A DNA stretch of 64,000 nt from positions 868,001-932,000 of the forward strand of contig NZ_JBFRBH010000001.1 in NCBI RefSeq assembly GCF_040932485.1, given 5' to 3'. Each line of letters opens with the position of its first letter. Within the stretch, counting starts at the first letter, position 1. The notes beneath the pieces were generated by a model. It saw nothing but the letters and a program-made list of their open reading frames with translations. It was not told the origin of the DNA and made no database searches. The stretch is from Gymnodinialimonas sp. 202GB13-11 (GTDB taxonomy: Bacteria > Pseudomonadota > Alphaproteobacteria > Rhodobacterales > Rhodobacteraceae). Made by a program: the position numbers and the translations under genes. This document shows positions 1-8,509 of this stretch, one piece after another.

Positions 1-1
1 C

Positions 2-316
2 GGGGCTTTGCTGCCCACATCGCGGGACGATGGCGCGTGGCGCTGGGTGATGATTGCGGGGATGGTGACGGCACCTGCGCTTTACCTGCTGGCGACGGGC
101 GGCTGGCCTGAGATCACGGTGCCGGTCAGCACGCCGATGTTGTTGGTCGGCGGTTTTCTGGTGGGCATTGGCGTAACCTTTGGTGGCGGCTGCACCAGCG
201 GGCATGGCGTTTGCGGGATCGCGCGCTTCTCGGTCCGGTCGATCGTGGCGACCGGCGTGTTCATGGTGGCGTGTTTTGCGACGGTTTACGTCGTCCGGCA
301 CGTGGTAGGGGTGTAG
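2..316 (+). CDS. YeeE/YedE family membrane protein, first half, 5' end cut by window
   Basis: Integral membrane protein of the YeeE/YedE (sulphur transport, DUF395) family, which imports thiosulfate or related sulfur compounds in characterised members. The frame is open to the left edge and the only start inside is a TTG at 8, so the true start probably lies outside. At least two hydrophobic segments are visible. The family signature GGGCTSGHGVCG sits at about residues 59-70 counted from the TTG and carries two cysteines expected to handle the sulfur substrate. It is followed 3 bp later by a second YeeE/YedE half and then by a metallo-hydrolase, a gene order typical of sulfide or persulfide detoxification operons. 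The substrate cannot be read from the sequence. Confidence 0.85.
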   Translation, partial: GALLPTSRDDGAWRWVMIAGMVTAPALYLLATGGWPEITVPVSTPMLLVGGFLVGIGVTFGGGCTSGHGVCGIARFSVRSIVATGVFMVACFATVYVVRHVVGV

Positions 317-319
317 GTC

Positions 320-751
320 ATGCGGTTGGTTTTGATCTTCCCTATCGGCGCGCTGTTCGGCCTTGGCATTGTGATCTCCGGCATGGGAAACCCGGCCAAA
401 GTCGTGAATTTCTTCGATATCGCAGGCACATGGGACCCGAGCCTGATCTTTGTGATGGGCGGCGCGCTGGCGGTCACACTGGTGGGTTATCGCGTCGCCG
501 TCCCGCGCGAACGGCCGTTGTTTGATTCGAGCTTCCACCTGCCGATTGCGAAAAAGGTGGACCGGCGATTGATCCTCGGCGCGACCACCTTCGGTGTAGG
601 CTGGGGCATTGCCGGGTTCTGCCCCGGTGGCGCCCTGCCGGTCCTCGGTGCGTTCGATGCGTCGGTGTGGCTGTTCACGGGCGCGCTGATTGCGGGTATT
701 CTTGTGGCGAGGTTGGGTCCGGGCCTGCTGGCGCGGCGTGCATCTGCTTGA
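320..751 (+). CDS. YeeE/YedE family membrane protein, second half (DUF6691-like)
   Basis: A 143-residue membrane protein homologous to the C-terminal half of full-length YeeE transporters. It has the motif SGMGNPAKV at residues 20-28 and GFCPGGAL at 99-106, the latter with the conserved cysteine. About four hydrophobic segments are visible. It starts 3 bp after the stop of the preceding half, so the two are very likely co-translated and form one sulfur-compound transporter. Fused and split versions of this family both occur in proteobacteria. The next gene begins 10 bp after its stop behind a good GAGGAGGG ribosome site. Confidence 0.85.
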   Translation: MRLVLIFPIGALFGLGIVISGMGNPAKVVNFFDIAGTWDPSLIFVMGGALAVTLVGYRVAVPRERPLFDSSFHLPIAKKVDRRLILGATTFGVGWGIAGFCPGGALPVLGAFDASVWLFTGALIAGILVARLGPGLLARRASA

Positions 752-761
752 GGAGGGTGAG

Positions 762-1643
762 ATGGGTTATCCGGATGATATGAAAGTGCATCCCAAGGTG
801 ACGGGGTTTTTCGACGAGGCGACGAACACCATTTCTTACGTCGTGCAGGAGCCTGACGGCCCGGCCTGCGCTGTGATCGATACGGTCCTCGACATCGACT
901 ACGCGGCGGGACGGATCAGCTATGACAGCGCCGATGAGATCATCGCCTTCGTGCAAGAGAACGGGTTGCAGGTTGAATGGCTGATCGAGACCCATGTCCA
1001 CGCCGATCACCTTTCGGCTGCGCCCTATTTGCAGGAGAAACTGGGCGGCAAGATCGGCATCGGTGAGAAGATCACCGAGGTGCAGGAGGTCTTTGGCAAG
1101 GTCTTCAATGAGGGCACCGAATTTCAACGCGACGGCTCGCAATTCGATGCGCTGTTCAAGGACGGTGATACCTACGAAGTGGGCGCGATGACCTGTTTCG
1201 CCATGGCCACGCCCGGCCACACGCCCGCGTGCATGGTGCACGTGGCGGGTGATGCGGCGTTTGTCGGCGACACGTTGTTCATGCCGGATGGAGGTTCCGC
1301 CCGCTGCGATTTCCCGGGCGGCGATGCGGGGGAATTGTATGATTCCATTCAGAAAGTCCTCAGCATGCCCGATGCGATGCGACTGTTCATTTGCCACGAT
1401 TACGGGCCAGGCGGACGTGCGATTGCCTGGGAAACGACGGTGGCTGAGGAGCGTGAGCGCAACATCCACCTCGCGGGTGGCACGTCGCGAGAAGAGTTCA
1501 TCCGGGTGAGAGAAGAGCGGGATGCGACGCTGGCGATGCCCAAGCTGATTATCCCGTCGCTACAGGTGAATATGCGCGCAGGCGATATTCCGACGGATGG
1601 TGAAGGCCGCCCGGTTCTGAAGGTTCCGCTGAACGGATTGTGA
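762..1643 (+). CDS. Blh-like MBL-fold hydrolase (probable persulfide dioxygenase)
   Basis: Metallo-beta-lactamase-fold protein of 293 residues. The metal-binding motif HVHADH is at 78-83, the second histidine is in PGHT near 153, and the metal-bridging aspartate is in GDTLF near 170. The DFPGGD stretch near 183-188 resembles ETHE1/Blh sulfur dioxygenases, which oxidise glutathione persulfide to sulfite with an iron centre. The ATG at 762 was chosen over the upstream in-frame start at 690 because GAGGAGGG lies just before it and the upstream start would overlap the previous gene. Its position after two YeeE/YedE genes supports a role in sulfide or persulfide handling, as in the bigR-blh-yeeE arrangement. 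Other MBL hydrolase activities are not excluded. Confidence 0.8.
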   Translation: MGYPDDMKVHPKVTGFFDEATNTISYVVQEPDGPACAVIDTVLDIDYAAGRISYDSADEIIAFVQENGLQVEWLIETHVHADHLSAAPYLQEKLGGKIGIGEKITEVQEVFGKVFNEGTEFQRDGSQFDALFKDGDTYEVGAMTCFAMATPGHTPACMVHVAGDAAFVGDTLFMPDGGSARCDFPGGDAGELYDSIQKVLSMPDAMRLFICHDYGPGGRAIAWETTVAEERERNIHLAGGTSREEFIRVREERDATLAMPKLIIPSLQVNMRAGDIPTDGEGRPVLKVPLNGL

Positions 1644-1703
1644 GGGATGTCCGGGAGACGCTCGGCTGACGCCTTCGCCCCTCCCACCATCCCGTAGGCC
1701 GTG

Positions 1704-2486
1704 TCACGCGGCCAGATCAATCCAAACCGGAACGTGATCGGAGGGCTTTTCGCGCCCCCGAACGTCCTTTTCGATCCAGCAATCCTGCAGCAGGTCAGCG
1801 GCCTCAGGCGAGAGCAGGTGGTGATCGATGCGGATCCCATCGTTCCGGTCCCACGCCCCGGCTTGATAGTCCCAAAAGGAATACATGCCCGGTGCCTGAT
1901 TTCGCGCGCGGAAGGCTTCGGTCAGCCCAAGGCTGAGCAGGCGGCGAAAGGCGGCGCGGCTTTCGGGGCGGGCAAGAGCATCTTCCTGCCAGACTTCAGG
2001 GCGGGCGGCATCTTCATCCTGAGGGATGATGTTGTAGTCACCTGCCATGACGAAGGGGATTTCCTGGGTCATCATGTCGGCTGCATGGGCGTGGAGCCGA
2101 TCCATCCATGTCAGCTTATAGTCGTATTTCGGGCCGGGGACGGGATTTCCGTTGGGCAAATAAAGGCCGCAGAGGCGGACGGCATGGGTGTCCCCCATGA
2201 CGGTGGCCTCGATCCAGCGGGCCTGTTCGTCGCTATCGTCGCCGGGCAGACCGCGCGAAACATCTTCGAGGGGAAGTTTGGATAGGATGGCCACACCATT
2301 GAAGCCCTTTTGCCCATGGGTTTCGACGTTGTAGCCCTTGTCCTCAAACATCTCGCGGGGGAAGCCCTCGTCCACCGATTTGATCTCTTGCAGCAGGGCT
2401 ACATCCGGCTGCGCCTCATCTAGCCAATCGGTGAGCGCGCCGATGCGCGCCTTTACGCCATTGATGTTGAAGGTTGCGATCTTCAT
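1704..2486 (-). CDS. xthA: exodeoxyribonuclease III
   Basis: Magnesium-dependent AP endonuclease and 3'-5' exonuclease of base excision repair, 260 residues, the usual family length. Visible active-site elements are FNINGVKAR at 6-14 (metal-binding Asn7), LQEIK with Glu34, GDYNI (catalytic Asp and Asn), RIDHHLLS, and the C-terminal KPSDHVPVW with the catalytic Asp-His pair. The ATG at 2486 begins the canonical MKIATFNING and is preceded by GGGAGGGG. The in-frame start 51 bp upstream would add a tail not found in the family. It is convergent with the Blh-like gene and monocistronic as far as can be seen. Confidence 0.96.
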   Translation of the reverse strand: MKIATFNINGVKARIGALTDWLDEAQPDVALLQEIKSVDEGFPREMFEDKGYNVETHGQKGFNGVAILSKLPLEDVSRGLPGDDSDEQARWIEATVMGDTHAVRLCGLYLPNGNPVPGPKYDYKLTWMDRLHAHAADMMTQEIPFVMAGDYNIIPQDEDAARPEVWQEDALARPESRAAFRRLLSLGLTEAFRARNQAPGMYSFWDYQAGAWDRNDGIRIDHHLLSPEAADLLQDCWIEKDVRGREKPSDHVPVWIDLAA

Positions 2487-2634
2487 GGGCCCCTCCCGGT
2501 TTGGGGCCTTTGTGCCTGCTTGGCCGGGCAATGCCAAGCGGGGCCTTGCCGATCAATATTCCCCGCCCCATCTGGGTTTTGCTGCACTGCCGCATCAGGT
2601 AGGCAGGTGGAAACGATCAATGACGAGGTAAGAG

Positions 2635-2994
2635 ATGTTCAAGTTCCTGTTTGGTGGAAAGAAAGTTGCGGAAGAAGCTGTGCCGGAATCGGATCGGGAG
2701 CAGTTCAAGCGGCTGACCACGGACCTCAACGCCTTGATTGAGACGCTGCCGATCAAGCCGAAAATCACCTTCGATCCGGCGACCGGCCAAATTGATTTGG
2801 AAGAGCCCGAGCAATTTGCGGACGAAGCGCTTGCCTTGCCCGCGCCCGACGCGGAAGCGGCAGAGGCGGCGGCGAAAGTGACGGCGGCCGAGAAGATTTC
2901 GGAAGGTGACGCTGTTGCGTCTGCGCCGACGGCACCTGTGGGCGCACCTGTTGGGGCGACTTCCCCGCAAACGACCGCGTCGGACGCGCGTTAA
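2635..2994 (+). CDS. small acidic protein with Ala/Pro-rich tail
   Basis: A 119-residue protein of unknown function. It begins MFKFLFGGKK, a short hydrophobic-basic start that could touch the membrane. A predicted helical segment follows at about residues 20-60, then a low-complexity tail from about 70 rich in Ala, Glu, Pro and Thr. No catalytic motif is visible. The stop overlaps by 4 bp the stop of the convergent SpoIIAA-like gene. An AGGTAAGAG stretch before the ATG can serve as ribosome site. Confidence 0.6.
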   Translation: MFKFLFGGKKVAEEAVPESDREQFKRLTTDLNALIETLPIKPKITFDPATGQIDLEEPEQFADEALALPAPDAEAAEAAAKVTAAEKISEGDAVASAPTAPVGAPVGATSPQTTASDAR

Positions 2995-3377
2995 GCGGCC
3001 TCAGGCGCTGTGCTGAGCCATTCTCGTGCGCTTGCTTCGGTGTTGAAGCTCCGGATTTCGTAACCGGGGATCAGGGCGGATTCCAAGGCAGCTGCGTTGC
3101 GGAAGAACTGGTTATGGCTGACCAATGCGGCACGGTCGAGTTGATGGAGCATGGCCATCATCTGCGGCCAGTGGCGCAGTTCCACCCCGATGGCGCCAAG
3201 GGTCGGCCATTCCGCGCCTTCGTCGATCATCAGGACATCGCCATGGGCCATGCCCTCCATCTCGGTCGACATCTGTTGCAGGGCAACTTCCATCAGGGCC
3301 GCGTCGATCTGTCCGGCGATAGCGATGCGCAGGCTGTTGGGGCCTTCGCGGGTGACTTCGAATTTCGGGTCTGACAT
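2991..3377 (-). CDS. SpoIIAA-like (STAS-fold) protein
   Basis: A 128-residue cytoplasmic protein resembling the SpoIIAA-like/DUF3478 group. It has a short N-terminal strand, ITAL-type core (LRIAIAGQIDAALMEVALQQ at 16-35), a central aspartate/glutamate patch (MIDEGAEWP) and a C-terminal helix ending in a Trp-Leu pair (AREWL). STAS-fold proteins of this type usually bind small anionic ligands or partner proteins, but the partner is not evident here. A run of AAGAGGAGGAAAG precedes the ATG. It is convergent with the small acidic protein. Confidence 0.65.
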   Translation of the reverse strand: MSDPKFEVTREGPNSLRIAIAGQIDAALMEVALQQMSTEMEGMAHGDVLMIDEGAEWPTLGAIGVELRHWPQMMAMLHQLDRAALVSHNQFFRNAAALESALIPGYEIRSFNTEASAREWLSTAPEAA

Positions 3378-3455
3378 CTGCTTTCCTCCTCTTATGATTG
3401 AAGATAAGGGTAGCAGGTCTGCAGATCCGTTGCCTTGATGCGGGTCAAATGGCGA

Positions 3456-4670
3456 TCAGAAGAATGCCTGAAGCCCGGTTTGCGCCCGGCCCAGGATCAG
3501 GGCGTGCACGTCATGGGTGCCTTCGTAGGTATTGACCGTCTCAAGGTTCTGCGCGTGGCGCATGACGTGGTATTCGGCCATGATCCCGTTGCCGCCATGC
3601 ATGTCGCGGGCGGCCCGCGCGATGTCGAGCGCCTTGCCGCAATTGTTGCGTTTGATCAGGCTGATCATCTCAGGGGCGGCGGCGCCATCATCCATCAGAC
3701 GACCGACGCGCAGGGCGGCTTGCAGGCCGAGGGTGATCTCGGTTTGCATATCGGCGAGCTTCTTCTGGAACAGCTGGGTCTGGGCCAGAGGACGACCGAA
3801 CTGCGTGCGGTCGAGGCCGTATTGACGGGAGCGGTGCCAGCAGTCTTCGGCCGCGCCCATGGTACCCCAGGCGATGCCGTAGCGGGCACGGTTGAGGCAG
3901 CCGAAGGGGCCTTTGAGCCCTTCGACACCGGGTAGCAGTGCTTCTTCTCCGACCTCGACATTCTCCATGACGATCTCGCCGGTGACAGAGGCGCGCAGCG
4001 AGAGTTTGCCGCCGATTTTGGGGGCGGAGAGACCTTTCATACCTTTTTCGAGGATGAAGCCACGGATCTTGCCGCCATGCGCCTCGGACTTGGCCCAGAC
4101 TACAAACACATCGGCAATGGGGGCATTGGAGATCCACATCTTGGCGCCATTGAGGACATAGCCGCCGTCGGTCCTTTTCGCGGTGGTCTTCATGCCGGCG
4201 GGGTCGGAGCCCGCGTCGGGTTCCGTCAGGCCGAAACAGCCGATGAGCGTGCCCGCGGCGAGGCCAGGCAGGTATTTCTGGCGCTGTTCCTCGGACCCAT
4301 AGGCGTGGATGGGATACATCACGAGAGACGATTGCACCGACATCATGGAGCGATAACCACTGTCGACCCGTTCCACCTCGCGCGCGACGAGGCCATAGGT
4401 AACATAGCCCGCACCAAGACCGCCATATTCCTCGGGAATGGTGGTGCCCAAGAGGCCCATTTCGCCCATCTCGGCGAAGACTTCCGGCGTGACATGTTCG
4501 TCGAGATAGGCGTCGGTTACACGCGGCAACAGCTTTTCGGCCGCGAAGGTCGCAGCACTTTCCGCGACCATGCGCTCGTCTTCGGCCAGCTGTGCGTGCA
4601 GATGGAACGGGTCGGCCCAATCGAACGGGGCAAGCGAAGGTCCGGTGTGGCGCGTTTGACCGTCGGGCAT
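3456..4670 (-). CDS. gcdH: glutaryl-CoA dehydrogenase
   Basis: FAD-dependent acyl-CoA dehydrogenase of 404 residues that oxidises and decarboxylates glutaryl-CoA to crotonyl-CoA in lysine and tryptophan breakdown. Diagnostic features are [15 protein letters not shown] at about 105-120, the FAD/substrate signature [13 protein letters not shown] near 145-157, the second ACAD signature near GKMW/ISNAP, and the catalytic glutamate in NTYEGTHD near residue 380. The length and the MSVQSSLVM block distinguish GCDH from other ACADs. It is divergent from the nitronate monooxygenase operon across 123 bp, which must hold both promoters. Confidence 0.95.
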   Translation of the reverse strand: MPDGQTRHTGPSLAPFDWADPFHLHAQLAEDERMVAESAATFAAEKLLPRVTDAYLDEHVTPEVFAEMGEMGLLGTTIPEEYGGLGAGYVTYGLVAREVERVDSGYRSMMSVQSSLVMYPIHAYGSEEQRQKYLPGLAAGTLIGCFGLTEPDAGSDPAGMKTTAKRTDGGYVLNGAKMWISNAPIADVFVVWAKSEAHGGKIRGFILEKGMKGLSAPKIGGKLSLRASVTGEIVMENVEVGEEALLPGVEGLKGPFGCLNRARYGIAWGTMGAAEDCWHRSRQYGLDRTQFGRPLAQTQLFQKKLADMQTEITLGLQAALRVGRLMDDGAAAPEMISLIKRNNCGKALDIARAARDMHGGNGIMAEYHVMRHAQNLETVNTYEGTHDVHALILGRAQTGLQAFF

Positions 4671-4793
4671 CTGGTGTCTCTCCTCGTGTCTCTGTGGACG
4701 GGAGTCTGGGGCTGGGGCGTGCGATTGGCAAGGGTGGTGCCTTGCCGCGCCCCCTTGGCCGGGCTAGCGTTTGCCACCCAGAGGGAGGCGGTC

Positions 4794-5765
4794 GTGGCTG
4801 GCAGAGAATTACCCAAGGTTTTGAGCGGTTTGCGTCTGCCGGTAGTGGGCAGCCCAATGTTCATCGTGTCCGGGCCGGAGTTGGTGATTGCGCAATGCTG
4901 CGCGGGAATCGTGGGGTCGTTTCCCGCTTTGAATGCCCGCGAAGCCGACGGAGAGCCCGTGATGCTGGAGGCCTGGCTGCAGCGGATCACCGAAACACTC
5001 GACGCCTGGAACCAAGCAAACCCCGACACGCCAGCGGCCCCCTATGCGGTCAATCAAATCGTGCACCGGTCCAATACGCGGCTGGAGCGGGACCTGGAGA
5101 TTTGCGCGAAGTGGAAGGTACCGATCTGGATCACATCGCTTGGCGCGAGGGTCGAGGTGAACGAGGCCGCGCATTCGTGTGGCGGGATCGCGTTGCACGA
5201 CGTCATAAACAACACCTTTGCCAAGAAGGCGATCGCCAAAGGCGCGGACGGTTTAATCGCCGTGGCGGCAGGGGCAGGGGGCCATGCCGGGCCACAATCG
5301 CCCTTTGCACTGGTACAGGAAATCCGGGAATGGTTCGACGGGCCACTCTTACTGAGCGGATCGATTGCCACCGGTGGCGCGGTTCTGGCCGCCCGCGCCA
5401 TGGGGGCCGATCTGGCCTATATCGGCTCGCCCTTCATCGCGACGGAAGAGGCCAATGCGGTCACGGATTACAAGCAGATGATCGTCGATGGCGGGGCGGA
5501 AGACATCGTGACATCTTCTTTGTTTACAGGGGTTTCGGGAAATTACCTCAAGCCGTCGATTGCGGCGGCGGGGATGGACCCGGACGCCTTGCCCAGTGCC
5601 GATGCCACGTCGATGAACTTTGGCGGTGGCTCGGCGAAACCGAAAGCCTGGAGCCAAATCTGGGGCTCGGGCCAAGGGATTGGCGCGGTGAAATCTGTGG
5701 AGCTGGTTGGCACACTGGTAGACCGGTTGGAGCGCGAATATCTGGCCGCACGGGAGGCATTATAG
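4794..5765 (+). CDS. nitronate monooxygenase family protein
   Basis: FMN-dependent TIM-barrel enzyme of 323 residues in the 2-nitropropane dioxygenase family. It shows the N-terminal LPVVGSPMF block, the glycine-rich FMN phosphate site VAAGAGGHAG in mid-protein, and a second phosphate-contact region around LLLSGSIATGGAVLAARAMGA (split between about 185 and 205). The GTG at 4794 is chosen because GGGAGG lies 5 bp upstream and the much longer open frame before it is antisense to gcdH. The physiological substrate may be a nitronate or an enoyl compound. It is the first gene of an operon with an ACAD, a kinase and a thioesterase: the ACAD start codon follows its stop directly. Confidence 0.88.
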   Translation: MAGRELPKVLSGLRLPVVGSPMFIVSGPELVIAQCCAGIVGSFPALNAREADGEPVMLEAWLQRITETLDAWNQANPDTPAAPYAVNQIVHRSNTRLERDLEICAKWKVPIWITSLGARVEVNEAAHSCGGIALHDVINNTFAKKAIAKGADGLIAVAAGAGGHAGPQSPFALVQEIREWFDGPLLLSGSIATGGAVLAARAMGADLAYIGSPFIATEEANAVTDYKQMIVDGGAEDIVTSSLFTGVSGNYLKPSIAAAGMDPDALPSADATSMNFGGGSAKPKAWSQIWGSGQGIGAVKSVELVGTLVDRLEREYLAAREAL

Positions 5766-7001
5766 ATGGATTTGGGTGTTTCAGAACGGGTGAAACCGCT
5801 GGTGGAAGCGGTCCGGCGCATGGTGCGTGACGAGATTGCGCCGCTGGATGCGGAATACCACGCGGAGGTGGGCAAACACCCCTCGGGCGACCGGTTCGCC
5901 ATGACGGACCGGCAGGTGGAAATCCTTGCGTCGTTGAAGGAAAAGGCGCGCGCGGAGGGGCTTTGGAACTTCTGGCTGACCGATAGCGAGAAGGGCTTCG
6001 GGCTTTCGACGGTTGAATACGCCTATCTGGCCGAAGAGATGGGCGCGGTGTCGATTGCGCCGGAAATCTTCAACTGCAACGCGCCCGATACGGGCAATAT
6101 GGAGGTGCTGGAGCGCTACGGCACGCAGGCGCAACGGGCCCGGTGGTTGCCGGATCTGATGGAGGGGCAAACCCGGTCGGCGTACTTGATGACAGAGCCG
6201 CAGGTGGCCTCATCCGACGCCACGCAAATTTCGCTTAAATGCGAAAAGCAGGGTGAAGATTACGTCCTAAACGGCGAGAAATACTGGGCAACCGGGGCAG
6301 GGGATCCGCGCTGTTCTCTTTATATCGTCATGGCCTGCACGGATCCCGACGGTCCGAAACATGCGCGCCATACGATGCTTTTGGTGCCGGCGGACAGCGC
6401 AGGGATCGAGAAACTGCGCCCGATGGAGGTGTTCGGCCACGATGACGCGCCGCACGGGCATATGCATATCCGCTTCACCGACGTCCGCGTGCCGGCCGAT
6501 GCGGTGGTTCTGGGCGAAGGACGAGGGTTCGAAGTGGCGCAAGGGCGGCTGGGGCCGGGGCGCATCCATCATTGCATGCGCGCCATCGGGCGGGCGGAAT
6601 ATGCCCTTGAATTGATGGTGAAACGCGGCCTGTCACGCGAGGCGTTCGGCAAGCGATTGGTCGATCTGGGTGCGAATTACGACATCATCGCCAATGCCCG
6701 GATGGAGATCGAGATGTGCCGTCTTCTGTGCCTGAAAGCGGCGTGGATGATGGACCATGCGGGCGTGCGGGCGGCGCAGCCATGGATTTCCAAGGTTAAG
6801 GTTGTGGCGCCTTTGATGGCGTTGAAGGTCGTGGATGAGGCGATGCAGATGTTCGGGGCCACGGGGTTGAGCCAGGACACGCCCTTGGCGCGCCTTTACT
6901 GCGACTTGCGCACGTTGCGGTTGGCGGATGGCCCCGACGCGGTGCACCGGCGGCAGGTTGCGCGGGCGGAGTTGCGCAAATATTCGAACGATGCGCCATG
7001 A
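5766..7001 (+). CDS. acyl-CoA dehydrogenase of the ACAD10/11 (LvaC-like) type
   Basis: A 411-residue flavoprotein with ACAD N-terminal, middle and C-terminal domains. YLMTEPQVASSDATQ near 140-155 is the FAD/substrate signature, and LADGPDAVHR near 382-391 lies where typical ACADs carry the catalytic glutamate. This ADGPD variant is characteristic of ACAD10/ACAD11. In those proteins a linked kinase domain phosphorylates 4-hydroxyacyl-CoA and the ACAD domain converts it. Here the kinase is the next gene, overlapping by 4 bp, which matches the split LvaA/LvaC arrangement of Pseudomonas levulinate catabolism. The substrate is inferred from that pairing, not seen. Confidence 0.88.
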   Translation: MDLGVSERVKPLVEAVRRMVRDEIAPLDAEYHAEVGKHPSGDRFAMTDRQVEILASLKEKARAEGLWNFWLTDSEKGFGLSTVEYAYLAEEMGAVSIAPEIFNCNAPDTGNMEVLERYGTQAQRARWLPDLMEGQTRSAYLMTEPQVASSDATQISLKCEKQGEDYVLNGEKYWATGAGDPRCSLYIVMACTDPDGPKHARHTMLLVPADSAGIEKLRPMEVFGHDDAPHGHMHIRFTDVRVPADAVVLGEGRGFEVAQGRLGPGRIHHCMRAIGRAEYALELMVKRGLSREAFGKRLVDLGANYDIIANARMEIEMCRLLCLKAAWMMDHAGVRAAQPWISKVKVVAPLMALKVVDEAMQMFGATGLSQDTPLARLYCDLRTLRLADGPDAVHRRQVARAELRKYSNDAP

Positions 7002-8005
7002 GCCTCGATCTTGCGCGGTTGGGGCCATGGCTGAACCTGAACCTCGGGCTGTACGGCCCTTTTGAGGCAACGAAATTTTCCGGTGGGCAGTCGAACCCGA
7101 CCTATTTGATCGAGGGCGTGGACCGGGCGGTTGTCCTGCGTCGCAAGCCACCGGGAAAGCTTCTGAAATCGGCCCATGCAGTGGACCGGGAATTCCGCGT
7201 ACAGAAGGCGTTGGCGGGCACGGACGTGCCGGTGGCACAGGTCTACACGCTCTGCGAGGACGACGCGGTTATTGGCTCGGCCTTCTACGTGATGGAACGG
7301 GTGGACGGGCGCGTGTTCGACGACCCGCGCCTGGGCGATGTGGATAAGTCCGAAAGGGCGCGCTTTATCAATGAGATGGGGCGCGTTCTTGCAGCTATTC
7401 ATAGCGTCGATCTTGAAGCCGCCGGGTTGGCGGATTACGGACCAAGCGGCAATTATTTTCGCCGTCAGATCGACCGTTGGACGGGGCAATACCGGGCCAG
7501 CGAGACCTACAGCATCAAGGCGATGGACGCGCTGATCGCGGCGCTGGATGCGGCCTGCCCGGACGACGATGGGCGGGTGACGTTGGTGCATGGCGACTAC
7601 CGGATCGACAATCTGATGTTTGACGCCCGAACCCCGGATGTGCGGGCAGTTCTGGATTGGGAACTCTCGACCCTGGGGCATCCGTTTGCGGATCTGGCCG
7701 CGGTCATCATGCAATGGCAGATGCCGCCCGGCGAACAGGGGCGTGGCCTGCGCGGTGTGGACCGCGCGGCGCAAGGACTTGTTTCCGATGAAGAATTCAT
7801 TGCCGCCTATTGCGAGCGGATGGGGATCAAAGGGATCAGGGATTTCGGGTTTTACGTCGCCTTTTGCTTCTTCCGCATGGGCGCAATCCTGCAAGGCGTG
7901 GCGAAACGGGCGTTGGACGGCAACGCGTCTGACCCCGAGCGGGGGCTGCGGTTGGGGGCATTTGTGCCGCTTTATGCGGAAGCGGGTTTGGAGGCGTTGG
8001 GATGA
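6998..8005 (+). CDS. APH-family phosphotransferase (LvaA / ACAD10-11 kinase domain type)
   Basis: A 335-residue kinase-fold protein. It has a glycine-rich N-terminal loop (SGGQSNPTYLI near 27-37), the catalytic-loop motif LVHGDYRIDNLMF near 196-208 with its Asp-Asn pair, and the metal-binding AVLDWELSTLGHP near 218-230. These are hallmarks of the ACAD10/11 N-terminal kinase domain and bacterial LvaA. Its start overlaps the stop of the dehydrogenase gene (ATGA), and its own stop overlaps the thioesterase start, implying translational coupling. Likely role: ATP-dependent phosphorylation of a 4-hydroxyacyl-CoA. No gene resembling the small LvaB subunit is seen beside it. It is not an antibiotic-resistance gene by context. 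Confidence 0.85.
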   Translation: MSLDLARLGPWLNLNLGLYGPFEATKFSGGQSNPTYLIEGVDRAVVLRRKPPGKLLKSAHAVDREFRVQKALAGTDVPVAQVYTLCEDDAVIGSAFYVMERVDGRVFDDPRLGDVDKSERARFINEMGRVLAAIHSVDLEAAGLADYGPSGNYFRRQIDRWTGQYRASETYSIKAMDALIAALDAACPDDDGRVTLVHGDYRIDNLMFDARTPDVRAVLDWELSTLGHPFADLAAVIMQWQMPPGEQGRGLRGVDRAAQGLVSDEEFIAAYCERMGIKGIRDFGFYVAFCFFRMGAILQGVAKRALDGNASDPERGLRLGAFVPLYAEAGLEALG

Positions 8006-8412
8006 GTGTGCCGCCGGAATTGAAAGAGCGATCCTATCCGCTCCAGCGACATTTGGGCTATCGCTTGATGTCTTGGTCCGAGGGGGAAGCAACAGTCGAA
8101 CAGCCGATGTTGACGCATTTGGAGAATAGACAAGGTTTGCCCCATGGCGGTGTCCACGCCACGCTACTGGACACGGCGATGGGATATGCCGGCTGCTTTA
8201 CCGGTGATCCGGACGCCAAGCAGATGGCGCTGACGCTTTCGCTCAACGTCAACTACCTGTCCCGGCCCTCAGAGGCATGCACACGGCTGATCGCCACGGC
8301 GCGCATGACGGGCGGCGGACGGTCGACATTCTTCGCGGAGGGCGAGGTGCGCGAGGAAACGGGCGAATTGATCGCCACAGGAACCGGCGTCTTTCGCTAT
8401 CGCAAGGGGTAG
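8002..8412 (+). CDS. PaaI-family hot-dog thioesterase
   Basis: A 136-residue hot-dog-fold acyl-CoA thioesterase. The active-site region is QGLPHGGVHATLLDTAMGYA near residues 47-66, with the HGG motif and the acidic residue on the central helix as in PaaI proteins. It is the last gene of the operon and overlaps the kinase stop by 4 bp. A plausible role is hydrolysing stalled CoA thioesters from the upstream pathway. The specific acyl group is unknown. The next gene lies on the other strand about 100 bp away. Confidence 0.88.
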   Translation: MSVPPELKERSYPLQRHLGYRLMSWSEGEATVEQPMLTHLENRQGLPHGGVHATLLDTAMGYAGCFTGDPDAKQMALTLSLNVNYLSRPSEACTRLIATARMTGGGRSTFFAEGEVREETGELIATGTGVFRYRKG

Positions 8413-8509
8413 GTGGCGTCGGCCAGGTCTCAACCGGGTGTCGGAAGAGGAGGTGGCGTAGGTGAGTTGTGCGCCAAAACCCTCTGAACAGGCGTGATTT
8501 TGTAGGCCT

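Noticed and set aside
4077-4793. A long 5' extension of the nitronate monooxygenase frame
   Set aside because: It runs antisense through gcdH and has no matching domain. The GTG at 4794 with GGGAGG upstream explains the real start.
6998-8005. Aminoglycoside phosphotransferase as a resistance gene
   Set aside because: The ACAD/thioesterase context and the LvaA-like motifs indicate acyl-CoA metabolism instead.
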